Assembly: GCF_000708755.2 (NCBI RefSeq)
Contig: NZ_JGVU02000006.1
Span: 186,001-250,000 of the forward strand
Direction: 5' to 3'
DNA length: 64,000 nt
Source of the DNA: Metabacillus indicus LMG 22858
GTDB lineage: Bacteria > Bacillota > Bacilli > Bacillales > Bacillaceae
A program made the translations under genes and the position numbers. Positions 18,354 to 26,099 of this stretch are shown here, in pieces. The stretch's first letter is position 1; each line of letters opens with the position of its first letter. The notes beneath the pieces were generated by a model. The model was not told the origin of the DNA and ran no database searches. It saw only the letters and a program-made list of their open reading frames with translations.

Positions 18354-19351
18354 TTTTGGAACCCCCTGCGTGCGATGTAGATGAAAAACGGCGTTCCGAC
18401 AAGAGCCGTCATCACTCCAACCGGAACCTCTTCAGGCATCGCTGCAAATCTGGCTCCTATATCCGCTATCAGCAGCAGGACTGCACCAAGTACAGCGCAA
18501 TACGGCAAGATCCAGCGGTGATCATTTCCAACCAAGTAACGCGCTATATGAGGAATCACGATTCCGACAAATCCGACAGGTCCTGCAATGGCCACTGCAC
18601 CGCCTGCAAGCAGAATAATAACGGCAGCTGTGACCAGTTTAACCGTCCCTGTCTTCTGTCCGAGACCTTTTGCCACATCTTCCCCCATCATGAGAAGGTT
18701 AATTTTTGACGCAAGAAAAACGCAGATGAAAAAAGCGGCGGCTGTATAAGGCAGCACACTGTAGAGCAGCTCGAGCTTCCTTCCCTGAACAGAACCTGCA
18801 AGCCAGAACAGCACCTGATCAAGGGCAGCCTCATTGCTGACAAGAAATCCCTGAGTTAAAGAAGAAAATAAGGCGGCCATTGCAGCACCCGCAAGTGTGA
18901 GCTTCATCGGAGTAAGACCTTCACGCCCGAAGGAGCCTGCAAAGTAGACTGTAAACGCTGCAGCTGCAGCTCCGGCAAACGAAATCCATGTGAATGCCTG
19001 GAGAGACGTCACGCCGAATACGGACACGGCAATGACTACAAAAAAGCCAGCTCCTGCATTGATCCCGAAAACGCCTGGAGATGCGAGCGGATTTTTTGTA
19101 AGGGCCTGCATAAGTGCCCCTGCAACAGCAAGACTTGCTCCAACAACCGCAGCAACCAAGGCTCTCGGAAGGCGCACATTCTGAATAATAATATGTTCAT
19201 TTGATCCATCAAAGCCTGTAAAAGCAGCAATCGCGGTCTGCCAGGAAGTTTGTGTATAACCGAGCACAACACTGGCACATGCACTTGCAATAAGAAGGAT
19301 GACTCCAAGAACAAGTCCTCCCGATTTCATTAAATTAGATTGTAATAACAT
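18350..19351 (-). CDS. Iron-siderophore ABC permease (YfiZ-like, FecCD)
   Basis: 333 residues, FecCD family, with the early signature NVRLPRALVAAVVGASLAVAG and coupling loop GPVGFVGIVIPHIARYLVG. First gene of the permease-permease-ATPase-reductase operon, reading away from the binding-protein gene and starting next to overlapping Fur boxes. Confidence 0.92.
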   Translation of the reverse strand: MLLQSNLMKSGGLVLGVILLIASACASVVLGYTQTSWQTAIAAFTGFDGSNEHIIIQNVRLPRALVAAVVGASLAVAGALMQALTKNPLASPGVFGINAGAGFFVVIAVSVFGVTSLQAFTWISFAGAAAAAFTVYFAGSFGREGLTPMKLTLAGAAMAALFSSLTQGFLVSNEAALDQVLFWLAGSVQGRKLELLYSVLPYTAAAFFICVFLASKINLLMMGEDVAKGLGQKTGTVKLVTAAVIILLAGGAVAIAGPVGFVGIVIPHIARYLVGNDHRWILPYCAVLGAVLLLIADIGARFAAMPEEVPVGVMTALVGTPFFIYIARRGFQK

Positions 19352-19402
19352 ATTTATACCTCTTGAAGTTAAACCATCCCAGGATTATTTTTTTCTACCG
19401 TT

Positions 19403-19408
19403 ATTGTA
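19403..19408 (-). promoter_or_regulatory. -10 element of the siderophore permease operon
   Basis: Minus strand TACAAT with TTTTCA 17 bases upstream. The -35 region lies inside the overlapping Fur boxes, so iron-loaded Fur should block it. Confidence 0.55.
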
Positions 19409-19419
19409 ACAAAATCAAA

Positions 19420-19440
19420 TGATTTTGAAAATCATTTTCA
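19420..19440. promoter_or_regulatory. Two overlapping Fur boxes (permease side)
   Basis: TGATTTT-G-AAAATCA (19420-19434) and TGAAAAT-C-ATTTTCA (19426-19440) are both perfect 7-1-7 inverted repeats offset by six bases, the arrangement known for paired Fur dimers in Bacillus. They cover the permease promoter. Confidence 0.9.
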
Positions 19441-19448
19441 ATTAAATG

Positions 19449-19477
19449 TTGACAACGGAAATCAGAAAAATTAATAT
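19449..19477 (+). promoter_or_regulatory. Sigma-A promoter for the binding-protein gene
   Basis: TTGACA (19449-19454), 17-base spacer, TAATAT (19472-19477): near consensus. Confidence 0.85.
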
Positions 19478-19489
19478 TTAACTTGTAAA

Positions 19490-19504
19490 TGAAAATCATT
19501 ATCA
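19490..19504. promoter_or_regulatory. Fur box (binding-protein side)
   Basis: TGAAAAT-C-ATTATCA, a 7-1-7 Fur box with one mismatch between arms, at about the transcription start of the binding-protein gene. Confidence 0.88.
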
Positions 19505-19529
19505 AATACAATACGGGGGTACGAAACAT

Positions 19530-20528
19530 ATGCAAGCTACATATCAAAAAGCATGGCTGGCACTGATTGCAATCGTTTTATCTGCAGTAATGCTTACAGC
19601 ATGCGGCAATGGCGAAAAAGAAGAGGCAGCCGATACCGGCAGCAAAGATAAAGAAGGCGAAACTTATACAGTTGAACACGCAATGGGCACGACAGAAGTA
19701 AAGGGCAAGCCTGAAAAAGTGGTCATCCTTACAAATGAAGGAACTGAAGCATTGCTTGCACTTGGAGTAACTCCAGTGGGAGCCGTTAAATCATGGATTG
19801 GCGACCCTTGGTATGAGCATATTGCCGGTGACATGAAAGACGTTGAAGTAGTAGGAGACGAAAGTGCTCTTAATGTGGAAGCAATCGCAGCGCTTAAGCC
19901 TGATTTAATTATCGGAAACAAGCTGCGCCAGGAAGATCAGTATGAAAAACTAAGCAAAATCGCACCGACTGTTTTTTCAGAAACGCTGAAAGGACAATGG
20001 CAGGAAAACTTCAAATTCTACGCAAAAGCTCTTGACCGCGAGGAAGAAGGAAAAAAAGTTCTTGCCGACTACGATGCACGCGTTGCTGAACTGAAAGAAA
20101 AAGGCGGAGAAAAGCTGAATCAGGACGTATCTGTTGTCCGTTTCATGGCTGGCGCTACCCGCATTTACAATAAAGACTCATTCTCAGGTGTCATTCTTGA
20201 GCAGCTTGGATTCACTAAGCCTGCGAACCTGGAAAAAGTATTCTCTGATAACCCAAAGGACCTGTTCGCACGTGAGGTAACAAAAGAATTAATTCCTGAA
20301 ATGGACGGAGATCTACTCTTCTACTTCACTTATGACCCGGCTGAATCAAAAGCTGATGCAGACAAACAAGTAGAAGAATGGACAAATGACCCGCTTTGGA
20401 AAAACCTGAATGCTGTTAAGGAAGGCAAAGCATACCAGGTGAGCGATGCAATCTGGAATACATCAGGCGGAGTAAAATCAGCGAATCTTGTTCTTGATGA
20501 TATTGAAAAGCTGGTTCTTGAAAACTAA
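19530..20528 (+). CDS. Iron-siderophore-binding lipoprotein (YfiY-like)
   Basis: 332 residues. Lipoprotein signal with LTAC and Cys25, then a periplasmic-binding-type II (FhuD/FecB) fold: KVVILTNEGTEALLALGVTPVG early and AIAALKPDLIIGNKL in the middle, the typical signature. Divergent from and sharing a Fur-controlled region with the matching permeases and ATPase, so together they form one complete uptake system. YfiY of B. subtilis is the closest named family member by context. Confidence 0.92.
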   Translation: MQATYQKAWLALIAIVLSAVMLTACGNGEKEEAADTGSKDKEGETYTVEHAMGTTEVKGKPEKVVILTNEGTEALLALGVTPVGAVKSWIGDPWYEHIAGDMKDVEVVGDESALNVEAIAALKPDLIIGNKLRQEDQYEKLSKIAPTVFSETLKGQWQENFKFYAKALDREEEGKKVLADYDARVAELKEKGGEKLNQDVSVVRFMAGATRIYNKDSFSGVILEQLGFTKPANLEKVFSDNPKDLFAREVTKELIPEMDGDLLFYFTYDPAESKADADKQVEEWTNDPLWKNLNAVKEGKAYQVSDAIWNTSGGVKSANLVLDDIEKLVLEN

Positions 20529-20564
20529 TCATTGTCTCCCACTTATCTTTAAATAGACCCTTTT

Positions 20565-20607
20565 AAACGAAAAAACGTCCTCCCATTCGGTGGACGTTTT
20601 TTCGTTT
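20565..20607. terminator. Bidirectional terminator
   Basis: AAACGAAAAAACGTCC pairs with GGACGTTTTTTCGTTT (16 bp, perfect) between convergent genes. Confidence 0.92.
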
Positions 20608-20610
20608 CTT

Positions 20611-22239
20611 CTATTGAATGACAGATTCTCTCGTTTCAGTAATCAACTCATAATATTTCAGTGCAAGCATCTTTTCATCTTTAACTGAGCGGTTCCAGCA
20701 AAGGTCATTCCAGATTTCTGCAACAGCACTTTTCCTCGCGTCTCCGGACTCTGCATCCTTCTTGGCAATGACCGTAAGCAAAAGATCACACATGAGTGAG
20801 GACAGTTTTTTTGCATGCAGCTGCCAGGCGTCATCATCCTGATTTTTCAAATAAGAAAGGAGCTCCCCGAGTTCCTTCACTCCCTTCATGACTTCAGGAC
20901 TGTTTGCAGAATGGGAAAGAATCCATCCGGTAAACGATTCATGAACGGAAAACTTTCTGATCAGCCGAAGAACCTCAAGCCCCAATATATTGGCTGTCCC
21001 CTCCCATACCGTCAGCACCTGCGAATCTCTCAGCAGCCTTGGTGTGACAAAGTCCTCTATATACCCGTTTCCGCCGTGCATTTCTATGGCTTCATGCGAA
21101 AAGTGAATCGCTTCTTCAGCCGTTCTTGCCTTTAACAAGGCGATAAACAGCCTTGTCAGGGCTTTCTCCTCTTCTGTTGCAGTTTTTTCTCTTGCCGATT
21201 TTTCAAACAGCTCGATCATTTCAAAGCAGGCACTTGTCTGAACCTCCTGCTTGACGGCCATTTTGACAAGTGTTTCTTTAATCATCGGGGACTCTGTTAG
21301 CTTCTTGCCGAATGCTTCACGTTTATCGGCGTAGGACTTTGCTTCTACATAAGCTCTTCTCATAATGCCTGCGGATGCAATCGCGTTGCAGATTCTTGAT
21401 AAATTAAGCGCTTCCATCATATAGTAAAACCCTTTAGAAGGATCTCCAATCAAGTAAGCTTGTGCGCCCGTCAGTTCAACTTCAGCAGAAGGGACAGCAC
21501 GGACACCGAGCTTGTCCTTTAAACGCCTGACTGACAGGTGATTCAGCGTTCCGTCGTCTTTTCTCCAAGGTACAAGAAAGAGAGACAGCCCTTTCGTTCC
21601 CTGAGGGGCACCCTCCATTCTTGCCAATACAGCGGCAGCCCCGCAGGCACCGGCATTGCTTGCAAAATACTTTTCCCCATAAAGCCTGTAACCGTCATTT
21701 GTTTTTACTGCCTTAGTCTCATTAGCGCCTACATCTGAGCCTCCCTGCCGTTCTGTTAAAAAAGTCGCTCCTTCATACAGCTCTGTGTCGCCTGTTGAAA
21801 TAAGATGTGGCAAAAACTTTGCTTTTACTTCATCATCTGCGTATTCATCGACAAGGTAAGCCGTCGCCATCGTCAGTGTGACCGGACAGTAAAAACCTGA
21901 TTCCACCTGTGACAGCACATATCCGAGAGCATACGAGTAATGATAGGTTGCTTTTCTGCCAAGCTCAGGCACCGGCTTATGCAGGTACCCGACAATTCCG
22001 GTCCCGTACGTTTCTTCAATCGTCTTTTTATAGCCCTCATTCAGCCATATTTCAGACGCATCGTTTCCGTATTTATCATAGCGGATCAGCTTCGGCTGTC
22101 CCTCCCTGTCTGTGTGTGCGGCACGCCTGTCAAATTCCCCGTAGCAGCGTTTATAAAAAGAAGAAAGACGGGTAATTGTATATTCATACAGTTCATGATC
22201 CATATACTTTTTCAAGTTAAACAGCAGATTTGCTTCCAA
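20611..22239 (-). CDS. Acyl-CoA dehydrogenase, AidB-like
   Basis: 542 residues, longer than ordinary acyl-CoA dehydrogenases and with an Arg/Tyr-rich N-terminal domain like the AidB branch (adaptive response to alkylation). FAD-binding signature TFLTERQGGSDVGANET, and C-terminal HEAIEMHGGNGYIEDFVTPRLLRDSQVLTVWEGTANI with the family glutamate. Start TTG at 22239 with GGGGTG eight bases upstream. Alone, not in the fad operon and without a FadR box in front. Whether it acts on acyl-CoA or protects DNA as AidB does is not known. Confidence 0.85.
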   Translation of the reverse strand: MEANLLFNLKKYMDHELYEYTITRLSSFYKRCYGEFDRRAAHTDREGQPKLIRYDKYGNDASEIWLNEGYKKTIEETYGTGIVGYLHKPVPELGRKATYHYSYALGYVLSQVESGFYCPVTLTMATAYLVDEYADDEVKAKFLPHLISTGDTELYEGATFLTERQGGSDVGANETKAVKTNDGYRLYGEKYFASNAGACGAAAVLARMEGAPQGTKGLSLFLVPWRKDDGTLNHLSVRRLKDKLGVRAVPSAEVELTGAQAYLIGDPSKGFYYMMEALNLSRICNAIASAGIMRRAYVEAKSYADKREAFGKKLTESPMIKETLVKMAVKQEVQTSACFEMIELFEKSAREKTATEEEKALTRLFIALLKARTAEEAIHFSHEAIEMHGGNGYIEDFVTPRLLRDSQVLTVWEGTANILGLEVLRLIRKFSVHESFTGWILSHSANSPEVMKGVKELGELLSYLKNQDDDAWQLHAKKLSSLMCDLLLTVIAKKDAESGDARKSAVAEIWNDLCWNRSVKDEKMLALKYYELITETRESVIQ

Positions 22240-22382
22240 TGATTGTGCACCCCGTTTCAGTAAATGCGTTCACTTCTTATTTTACTGAAAATTCAAATCT
22301 TTTACATATGTTTCTTCGTATTCTTTTAACAATCTTTGGAAAGCTATAGATAGAAAATTCGGGGCAGGAGGGAGTCAGACAA

Positions 22383-23108
22383 ATGCTTCAGGCCGCACTT
22401 TGGGGAGCTTTTGCTGGTTCCTCTATTTTGCTGGGCGCATTGCTTGGCATTTATAAGGAAATCCCAAGGAGAATTCTTGGGTGGATAATGTCGTTTGGTA
22501 CAGGTGTTTTAATAGGGGCAGCTTCCTTTGAACTTTTGAGGGAATCTGTAGATGATGGCGGCCTGATGACCGCATCAGCGGGATTTATCATTGGTTCGCT
22601 GACCTTTACCATCAGTGAACTGCTGATTACGAAAAAAGGGGGCAGCGACAGAAAACGCTCAGACAAAAATCCCGAGAATCATTCGGGAGTCTCAATTTTT
22701 ATCGGCACGGTCATCGATGCCATACCCGAGTCCGTCATTATCGGAGTCAGCCTTCTTCAGGAAAATGCCGTCAGTTTCCTGATGGTCACAGCTGTTTTTA
22801 TCAGCAATTTCCCGGAGGGACTTTCAAGCTCTGTGGGACTGCGCAAGGACGGGTATTCAAAAAAGAAAATCCTTCTCATGTGGCTCATCGTTCTTGTGCT
22901 GTCCTCTTTAAGTTCGTTTCTTGGATACACCCTCCTTCAGCAGGCAGGCCCTGCCGTTATAGCAGGAATAGGCGCCTTTGCCGCAGGGGGAATTATCGCT
23001 ATGGTTGCTTCGACCATGATGCCTGAAGCGTTTGAAGAGGGCGGCCCGGTAGTAGGCTTTATTGCTTCCATTGGTGTACTGGCTTCATTAATCTTATCTA
23101 ACTTGTAA
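22383..23108 (+). CDS. ZIP-family divalent metal transporter
   Basis: 241 residues, about eight membrane helices. Family motifs: GTVIDAIPESVIIG (helix IV) and ISNFPEGLSSS (helix V), where Asp/Pro-Glu and Asn/Pro-Glu line the metal path; the usual His of helix IV is replaced by Asp. A loop rich in Lys, Asp and Arg between helices III and IV is typical. Substrate (Zn, Fe or Mn) cannot be told. Single gene with GGAGGGAG upstream; no Fur or Zur box was seen. Confidence 0.85.
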   Translation: MLQAALWGAFAGSSILLGALLGIYKEIPRRILGWIMSFGTGVLIGAASFELLRESVDDGGLMTASAGFIIGSLTFTISELLITKKGGSDRKRSDKNPENHSGVSIFIGTVIDAIPESVIIGVSLLQENAVSFLMVTAVFISNFPEGLSSSVGLRKDGYSKKKILLMWLIVLVLSSLSSFLGYTLLQQAGPAVIAGIGAFAAGGIIAMVASTMMPEAFEEGGPVVGFIASIGVLASLILSNL

Positions 23109-23136
23109 AAGGGCCCCGCTTTTGCGGAGCCCTTTT
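23107..23136. terminator. Bidirectional terminator between ZIP gene and ktrB
   Basis: AAAAGGGCCCCGC / GCGGAGCCCTTTT stem with a TTTT loop and flanking A/T runs, between convergent genes. Confidence 0.88.
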
Positions 23137-23137
23137 C

Positions 23138-24472
23138 TCATCCTGTTAAGATGTCTTCATTTGGATATTTGATTTTTTCTTTCTTTGGTTTCGCCAATGA
23201 GAACAGAAGTGTAAGAGGCCCAACTTTTCCAATAAACATAATGATGATGATTACTTCTTTCCCAAGATCCGACAGGCTGCCGGTGATCCCCATCGATAAC
23301 CCAACCGTTCCAAAGGCGGAAACGACTTCAAAGAGGATTTCTATAAATGAGGCTTTTTCTGACAGGGTCATAATAAAGATTGCTGTCAGTACAAACATCA
23401 AGCTTACCATCGCAATAGCCAGCGCCTTAAGAATAAACCTCGGATGGATGCTTCTTCTCCCGATTGTCAAATCTTCTTTTCCGCGCAGGAAGGTAATGGT
23501 CGCAAAGACAATAATGATCGCTGTCGTCAATTTAATCCCGCCCGCAGTCGATGCACTGCCGCCCCCGATAAACATGAGAATGATCATCAGAAAAAGAGTC
23601 GCTTCATCAAGGCTCGCCATATCGAGTGTGTTAAAACCTGCTGTTCTCGGAGAAACCGCCTGGAAATAGGAGGCAAGCAGCTTGCTTCCTGAAGACAGAT
23701 TCCCGAGTGTTTCCGGATTGCTGTACTCCACGAAGAAGATAAAAAACATGGCAAACACATTTAAAACGAGCGTGCCGATCAGCATGATTCTTGTATGAAG
23801 AGAAAATTTGCTGAACTTCCGTTTTTTCCATATATCCAGGAGTACGGTAAACCCAATCCCCCCGATGATAAACAGGGAGGAAATAACGATATTGACCAAA
23901 GGATCATTTACATAGCGGATAATATTATCCGGCCACAGGGCAAATCCGGCATTATTAAAAGCTGATATGGAGTGAAAAAAGCTGTAGAAAAGACCTTTGG
24001 ACCAGCCAAATTCTGGAACCCAGCGGATCGATAAAAAGACCATGGCAACAAATTCAATCAAGATGGAAAACAAAAACAAGTGTTTGACAAGATTGACCAC
24101 TCCGCCAAGAGATGTTTGGTTAAGCGCATGCTGCATCACAAGACGTTCTTTTATCCCAATCTTCCTGCCAAGGACCATATAAATCAGGATGGCAAAAGAC
24201 ATAATACCAAGTCCGCCAAGCTGAATAAGGAGAGCGATAATGGTCTGCCCGAATGTAGTAAATGTGCTTCCCGGATCAACCGTAGCAAGACCTGTAACCG
24301 TCATGGCAGATGCTGCAATAAATAGGGCGTCAAGCCATCTGACAGACTCATGCGTAGCGAATGGCAATTTCAGAAGAACCGTTCCAAGCACAATGCCGGC
24401 TGCAAAAACGACGACAAGCAGCTGAGAAGGATTTAATCGTGTTAACCTCTGCATTCTTTTTCTGCTGAACAC
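23138..24472 (-). CDS. ktrB: K+ uptake channel subunit KtrB
   Basis: Na+-dependent K+ translocating subunit, 444 residues with four M1-P-M2 repeats. The four selectivity-filter loops are visible as MTVTGLATVD, AFNNAGFAL, RTAGFNTLD and SAFGTVGLSMG, each with the conserved glycine. The stop of ktrA and start of ktrB are adjacent (no gap), so ktrAB is an operon. It belongs with KtrA, whose ring gates it with ATP/ADP and, in its C-domain, c-di-AMP. Confidence 0.95.
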   Translation of the reverse strand: MFSRKRMQRLTRLNPSQLLVVVFAAGIVLGTVLLKLPFATHESVRWLDALFIAASAMTVTGLATVDPGSTFTTFGQTIIALLIQLGGLGIMSFAILIYMVLGRKIGIKERLVMQHALNQTSLGGVVNLVKHLFLFSILIEFVAMVFLSIRWVPEFGWSKGLFYSFFHSISAFNNAGFALWPDNIIRYVNDPLVNIVISSLFIIGGIGFTVLLDIWKKRKFSKFSLHTRIMLIGTLVLNVFAMFFIFFVEYSNPETLGNLSSGSKLLASYFQAVSPRTAGFNTLDMASLDEATLFLMIILMFIGGGSASTAGGIKLTTAIIIVFATITFLRGKEDLTIGRRSIHPRFILKALAIAMVSLMFVLTAIFIMTLSEKASFIEILFEVVSAFGTVGLSMGITGSLSDLGKEVIIIIMFIGKVGPLTLLFSLAKPKKEKIKYPNEDILTG

Positions 24473-25129
24473 CTACATCCCCTCCTCCTCAAACCTTGAA
24501 ATGTCTTTATTGCGTCCGATGACAAGCAGAATATCACCGCTTTTAATGAATTCTTCTGCAGGCGGGGAAACAATGATTTCTTCCTCCCGCTGAATCCCTA
24601 CAATGTTGCAGCCGTATCTTGATCTGATATCCAGATCAATAAGCGTTTTCCTGTGGATTTTGGAGGTCGCCAAAAGCTCCGCCATACTGTAATCCTTTGA
24701 AAGTTCAATGTAATCAACCATTTTTTCAGAAAAGATATAATGCGCGATCCGCTTTGCCATATCGCGCTCGGGATGAATCACTTTGTCTGCTCCTATTTTG
24801 TCTAAAACTTTATGATGATAGTCATTTTGGGCTTTTGCCCAGACCTGCGGAATCTTCATTTCTTTCAAAAGCAGAGTAGTCAGGATGCTCCCTTCAATAT
24901 CATCTCCAAAAGAAACAAAGGCATGATCCACATTCCGGACCCCCAGCTGCTTTAGTGTTGCTTCATCAATCGCATTTGCCTGCACAGCAAGAGTGGCATA
25001 TTGAGAATAGTACTGCACCTTTTCATCATCTTTATCAACTGCCAGCACTTCAATTCCCATTTCATGAAATTCCTTTACAAGACTTCCTCCGAAACGTCCA
25101 AGCCCAAAAACCGCAAACTGCTTTCTCAC
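24473..25129 (-). CDS. ktrA: K+ uptake regulatory subunit KtrA (RCK)
   Basis: 218 residues: RCK_N (Rossmann) with GLGRFGG (9-15) and acidic VDKDD for nucleotide binding, then RCK_C (about 135-218), the c-di-AMP-binding domain in KtrA/C. Start GTG at 25129 with AGAAGGAAAA upstream. Preceded by a c-di-AMP riboswitch and terminator, as for B. subtilis yuaA (ktrA). So both transcription and activity are predicted to fall when c-di-AMP rises. Confidence 0.95.
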   Translation of the reverse strand: MRKQFAVFGLGRFGGSLVKEFHEMGIEVLAVDKDDEKVQYYSQYATLAVQANAIDEATLKQLGVRNVDHAFVSFGDDIEGSILTTLLLKEMKIPQVWAKAQNDYHHKVLDKIGADKVIHPERDMAKRIAHYIFSEKMVDYIELSKDYSMAELLATSKIHRKTLIDLDIRSRYGCNIVGIQREEEIIVSPPAEEFIKSGDILLVIGRNKDISRFEEEGM

Positions 25130-25164
25130 CTGATTTTCCTTCTTTCAATCCATTAATTTTGCAC

Positions 25165-25202
25165 ACAAAAAAGACACAGAGGTTCCATGAACCACTGCGC
25201 CT
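25165..25202 (-). terminator. Terminator of the ktrAB riboswitch
   Basis: Minus strand AGGCGCAGTGGTTC-ATG-GAACCTCTGTGTCT (G-U pairs, one mismatch) followed by TTTTTTG. Lies between the aptamer and ktrA. Confidence 0.8.
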
Positions 25203-25243
25203 GTTTTTTCAGACTGCAATATGTTTCATTTATCCTCTCTCAA

Positions 25244-25364
25244 GAACGCTTGCGAAGTTAGCTGTCGGATTCGGGCCATGAGAGTAGCCCTACCTGTAAA
25301 GGATTCACCCCGAGCTGCAGTCTGCAGCAAATTTGGGTCCCCCGCTCCTAATGGATTCAGCGAT
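25244..25364 (-). ncRNA. c-di-AMP (ydaO-yuaA) riboswitch upstream of ktrAB
   Basis: Minus strand has the ordered core: CGCTGAATCC, GAGCGGGGGACCCAA, GGGGTGAATCC, AGGTAGGGCTACTCTCAT, CCCGAATCCGACAGCTAAC, and AAGCG closing P1. This class is an OFF switch bound by two c-di-AMP molecules. ktrA (yuaA) is a founding member of the class. Confidence 0.96.
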
Positions 25365-25395
25365 TTAAGAACATATGAATGTGAGTTATGAGAGT

Positions 25396-25424
25396 ATCTT
25401 ACTCCTGTTGGAATGGACAGTAAA
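25396..25424 (-). promoter_or_regulatory. Promoter of the ktrAB leader
   Basis: Minus strand TTTACT, 17-base spacer, TAAGAT. The same TTTAC-17-GGGAG/AGGAG TAAGAT form occurs in front of the riboswitch at 46.1-46.3 kb. Confidence 0.7.
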
Positions 25425-25592
25425 GAGGCATATTCGGGCAAAAAGCTTTAATTTTACGTGTAAATCGTTTAGTTAAGCGCTTACATATATGTTTTGCTGA
25501 CTCTGGCTGTAAATTTTAGGGTTTCTCGTGTATTGTACTAGTGAACTTTGATGCTGATATCTGAACCGCAGGAGGGACATGACTCGTTACCG

Positions 25593-25697
25593 CCGACTTT
25601 TGCCTTTTTTCTGCCGACTCCCGTGTTTTATCTACCGACTTTTGAACTTTTACTGCCAACTTCATCCATTTTACATCCAACTCTCTCTGCAGGCGGT
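25593..25697. repeat. 21-bp tandem array 1
   Basis: Five units starting at 25593, 25614, 25635, 25656 and 25677, each CCGACT or CCAACT followed by a pyrimidine-rich tract; consensus close to CCGACTTTTGNNCTTTTTCTG. Period is exactly 21. Confidence 0.85.
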
Positions 25698-25911
25698 TCC
25701 CACAGTATAACTTCGTTTTCCCTAGAAAAAGAAGGCTTCTAAAGAGGGCTTCTGCCTGGCTAACGATCCAGCTCAGTTTTAGAATCAAATCTCCGTAAAA
25801 TCAACAATCATACAGCGAATAAAAGGCCAGAATACCTCTTTTCTAGAAACCTTGTGACCGAGTTCAGCGTTCCGCTGGAAAAAGAGGTCATCTCAGAGGG
25901 CTCCAGTCCGG

Positions 25912-26016
25912 CTAACGATCCAAAGTCAGAGTCTAACAGTCCAAACTGCCTTGCTAATAAGCGAAATACCGGGTCTAACAATCCAAAACAAGCATCTAAC
26001 AATCCGAGGCCAATTC
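25912..26016. repeat. 21-bp tandem array 2
   Basis: Five units starting at 25912, 25933, 25954, 25975 and 25996, consensus about CTAACAATCCAAAACAAGCGT. Different sequence from array 1 but the same exact 21-bp period. Confidence 0.85.
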
Positions 26017-26099
26017 AGAGCCGGATCCCCATCATTTACAGCAGGCAATCACTGCATCAAAAAAACCAGGCCGCCGCAGCAGACCTGGTTTCGATCTCT

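Larger units (their letters stand above)
25441..26099. other. Non-coding region with short tandem arrays
   Basis: 659 bases between ktrAB's promoter and copA. Open frames here are by-products of 21-bp repeats and lack ribosome sites. Besides two 21-bp arrays (separate entries), a block at about 25718-25775 resembles one at 25868-25925 (shared features: AGAAAAAGAAGGCTTC / GGAAAAAGAGGTCATC, AGAGGGCT, GGCTAACGATCCA). No gene is supported. Confidence 0.7.

Noticed and set aside
25516-26002. Minus-strand open frames with helical heptad-like repeats
   Set aside because: Seven-residue repeats follow from the 21-bp DNA repeats; no start site with ribosome binding and no known domain. Kept only as a repeat region.
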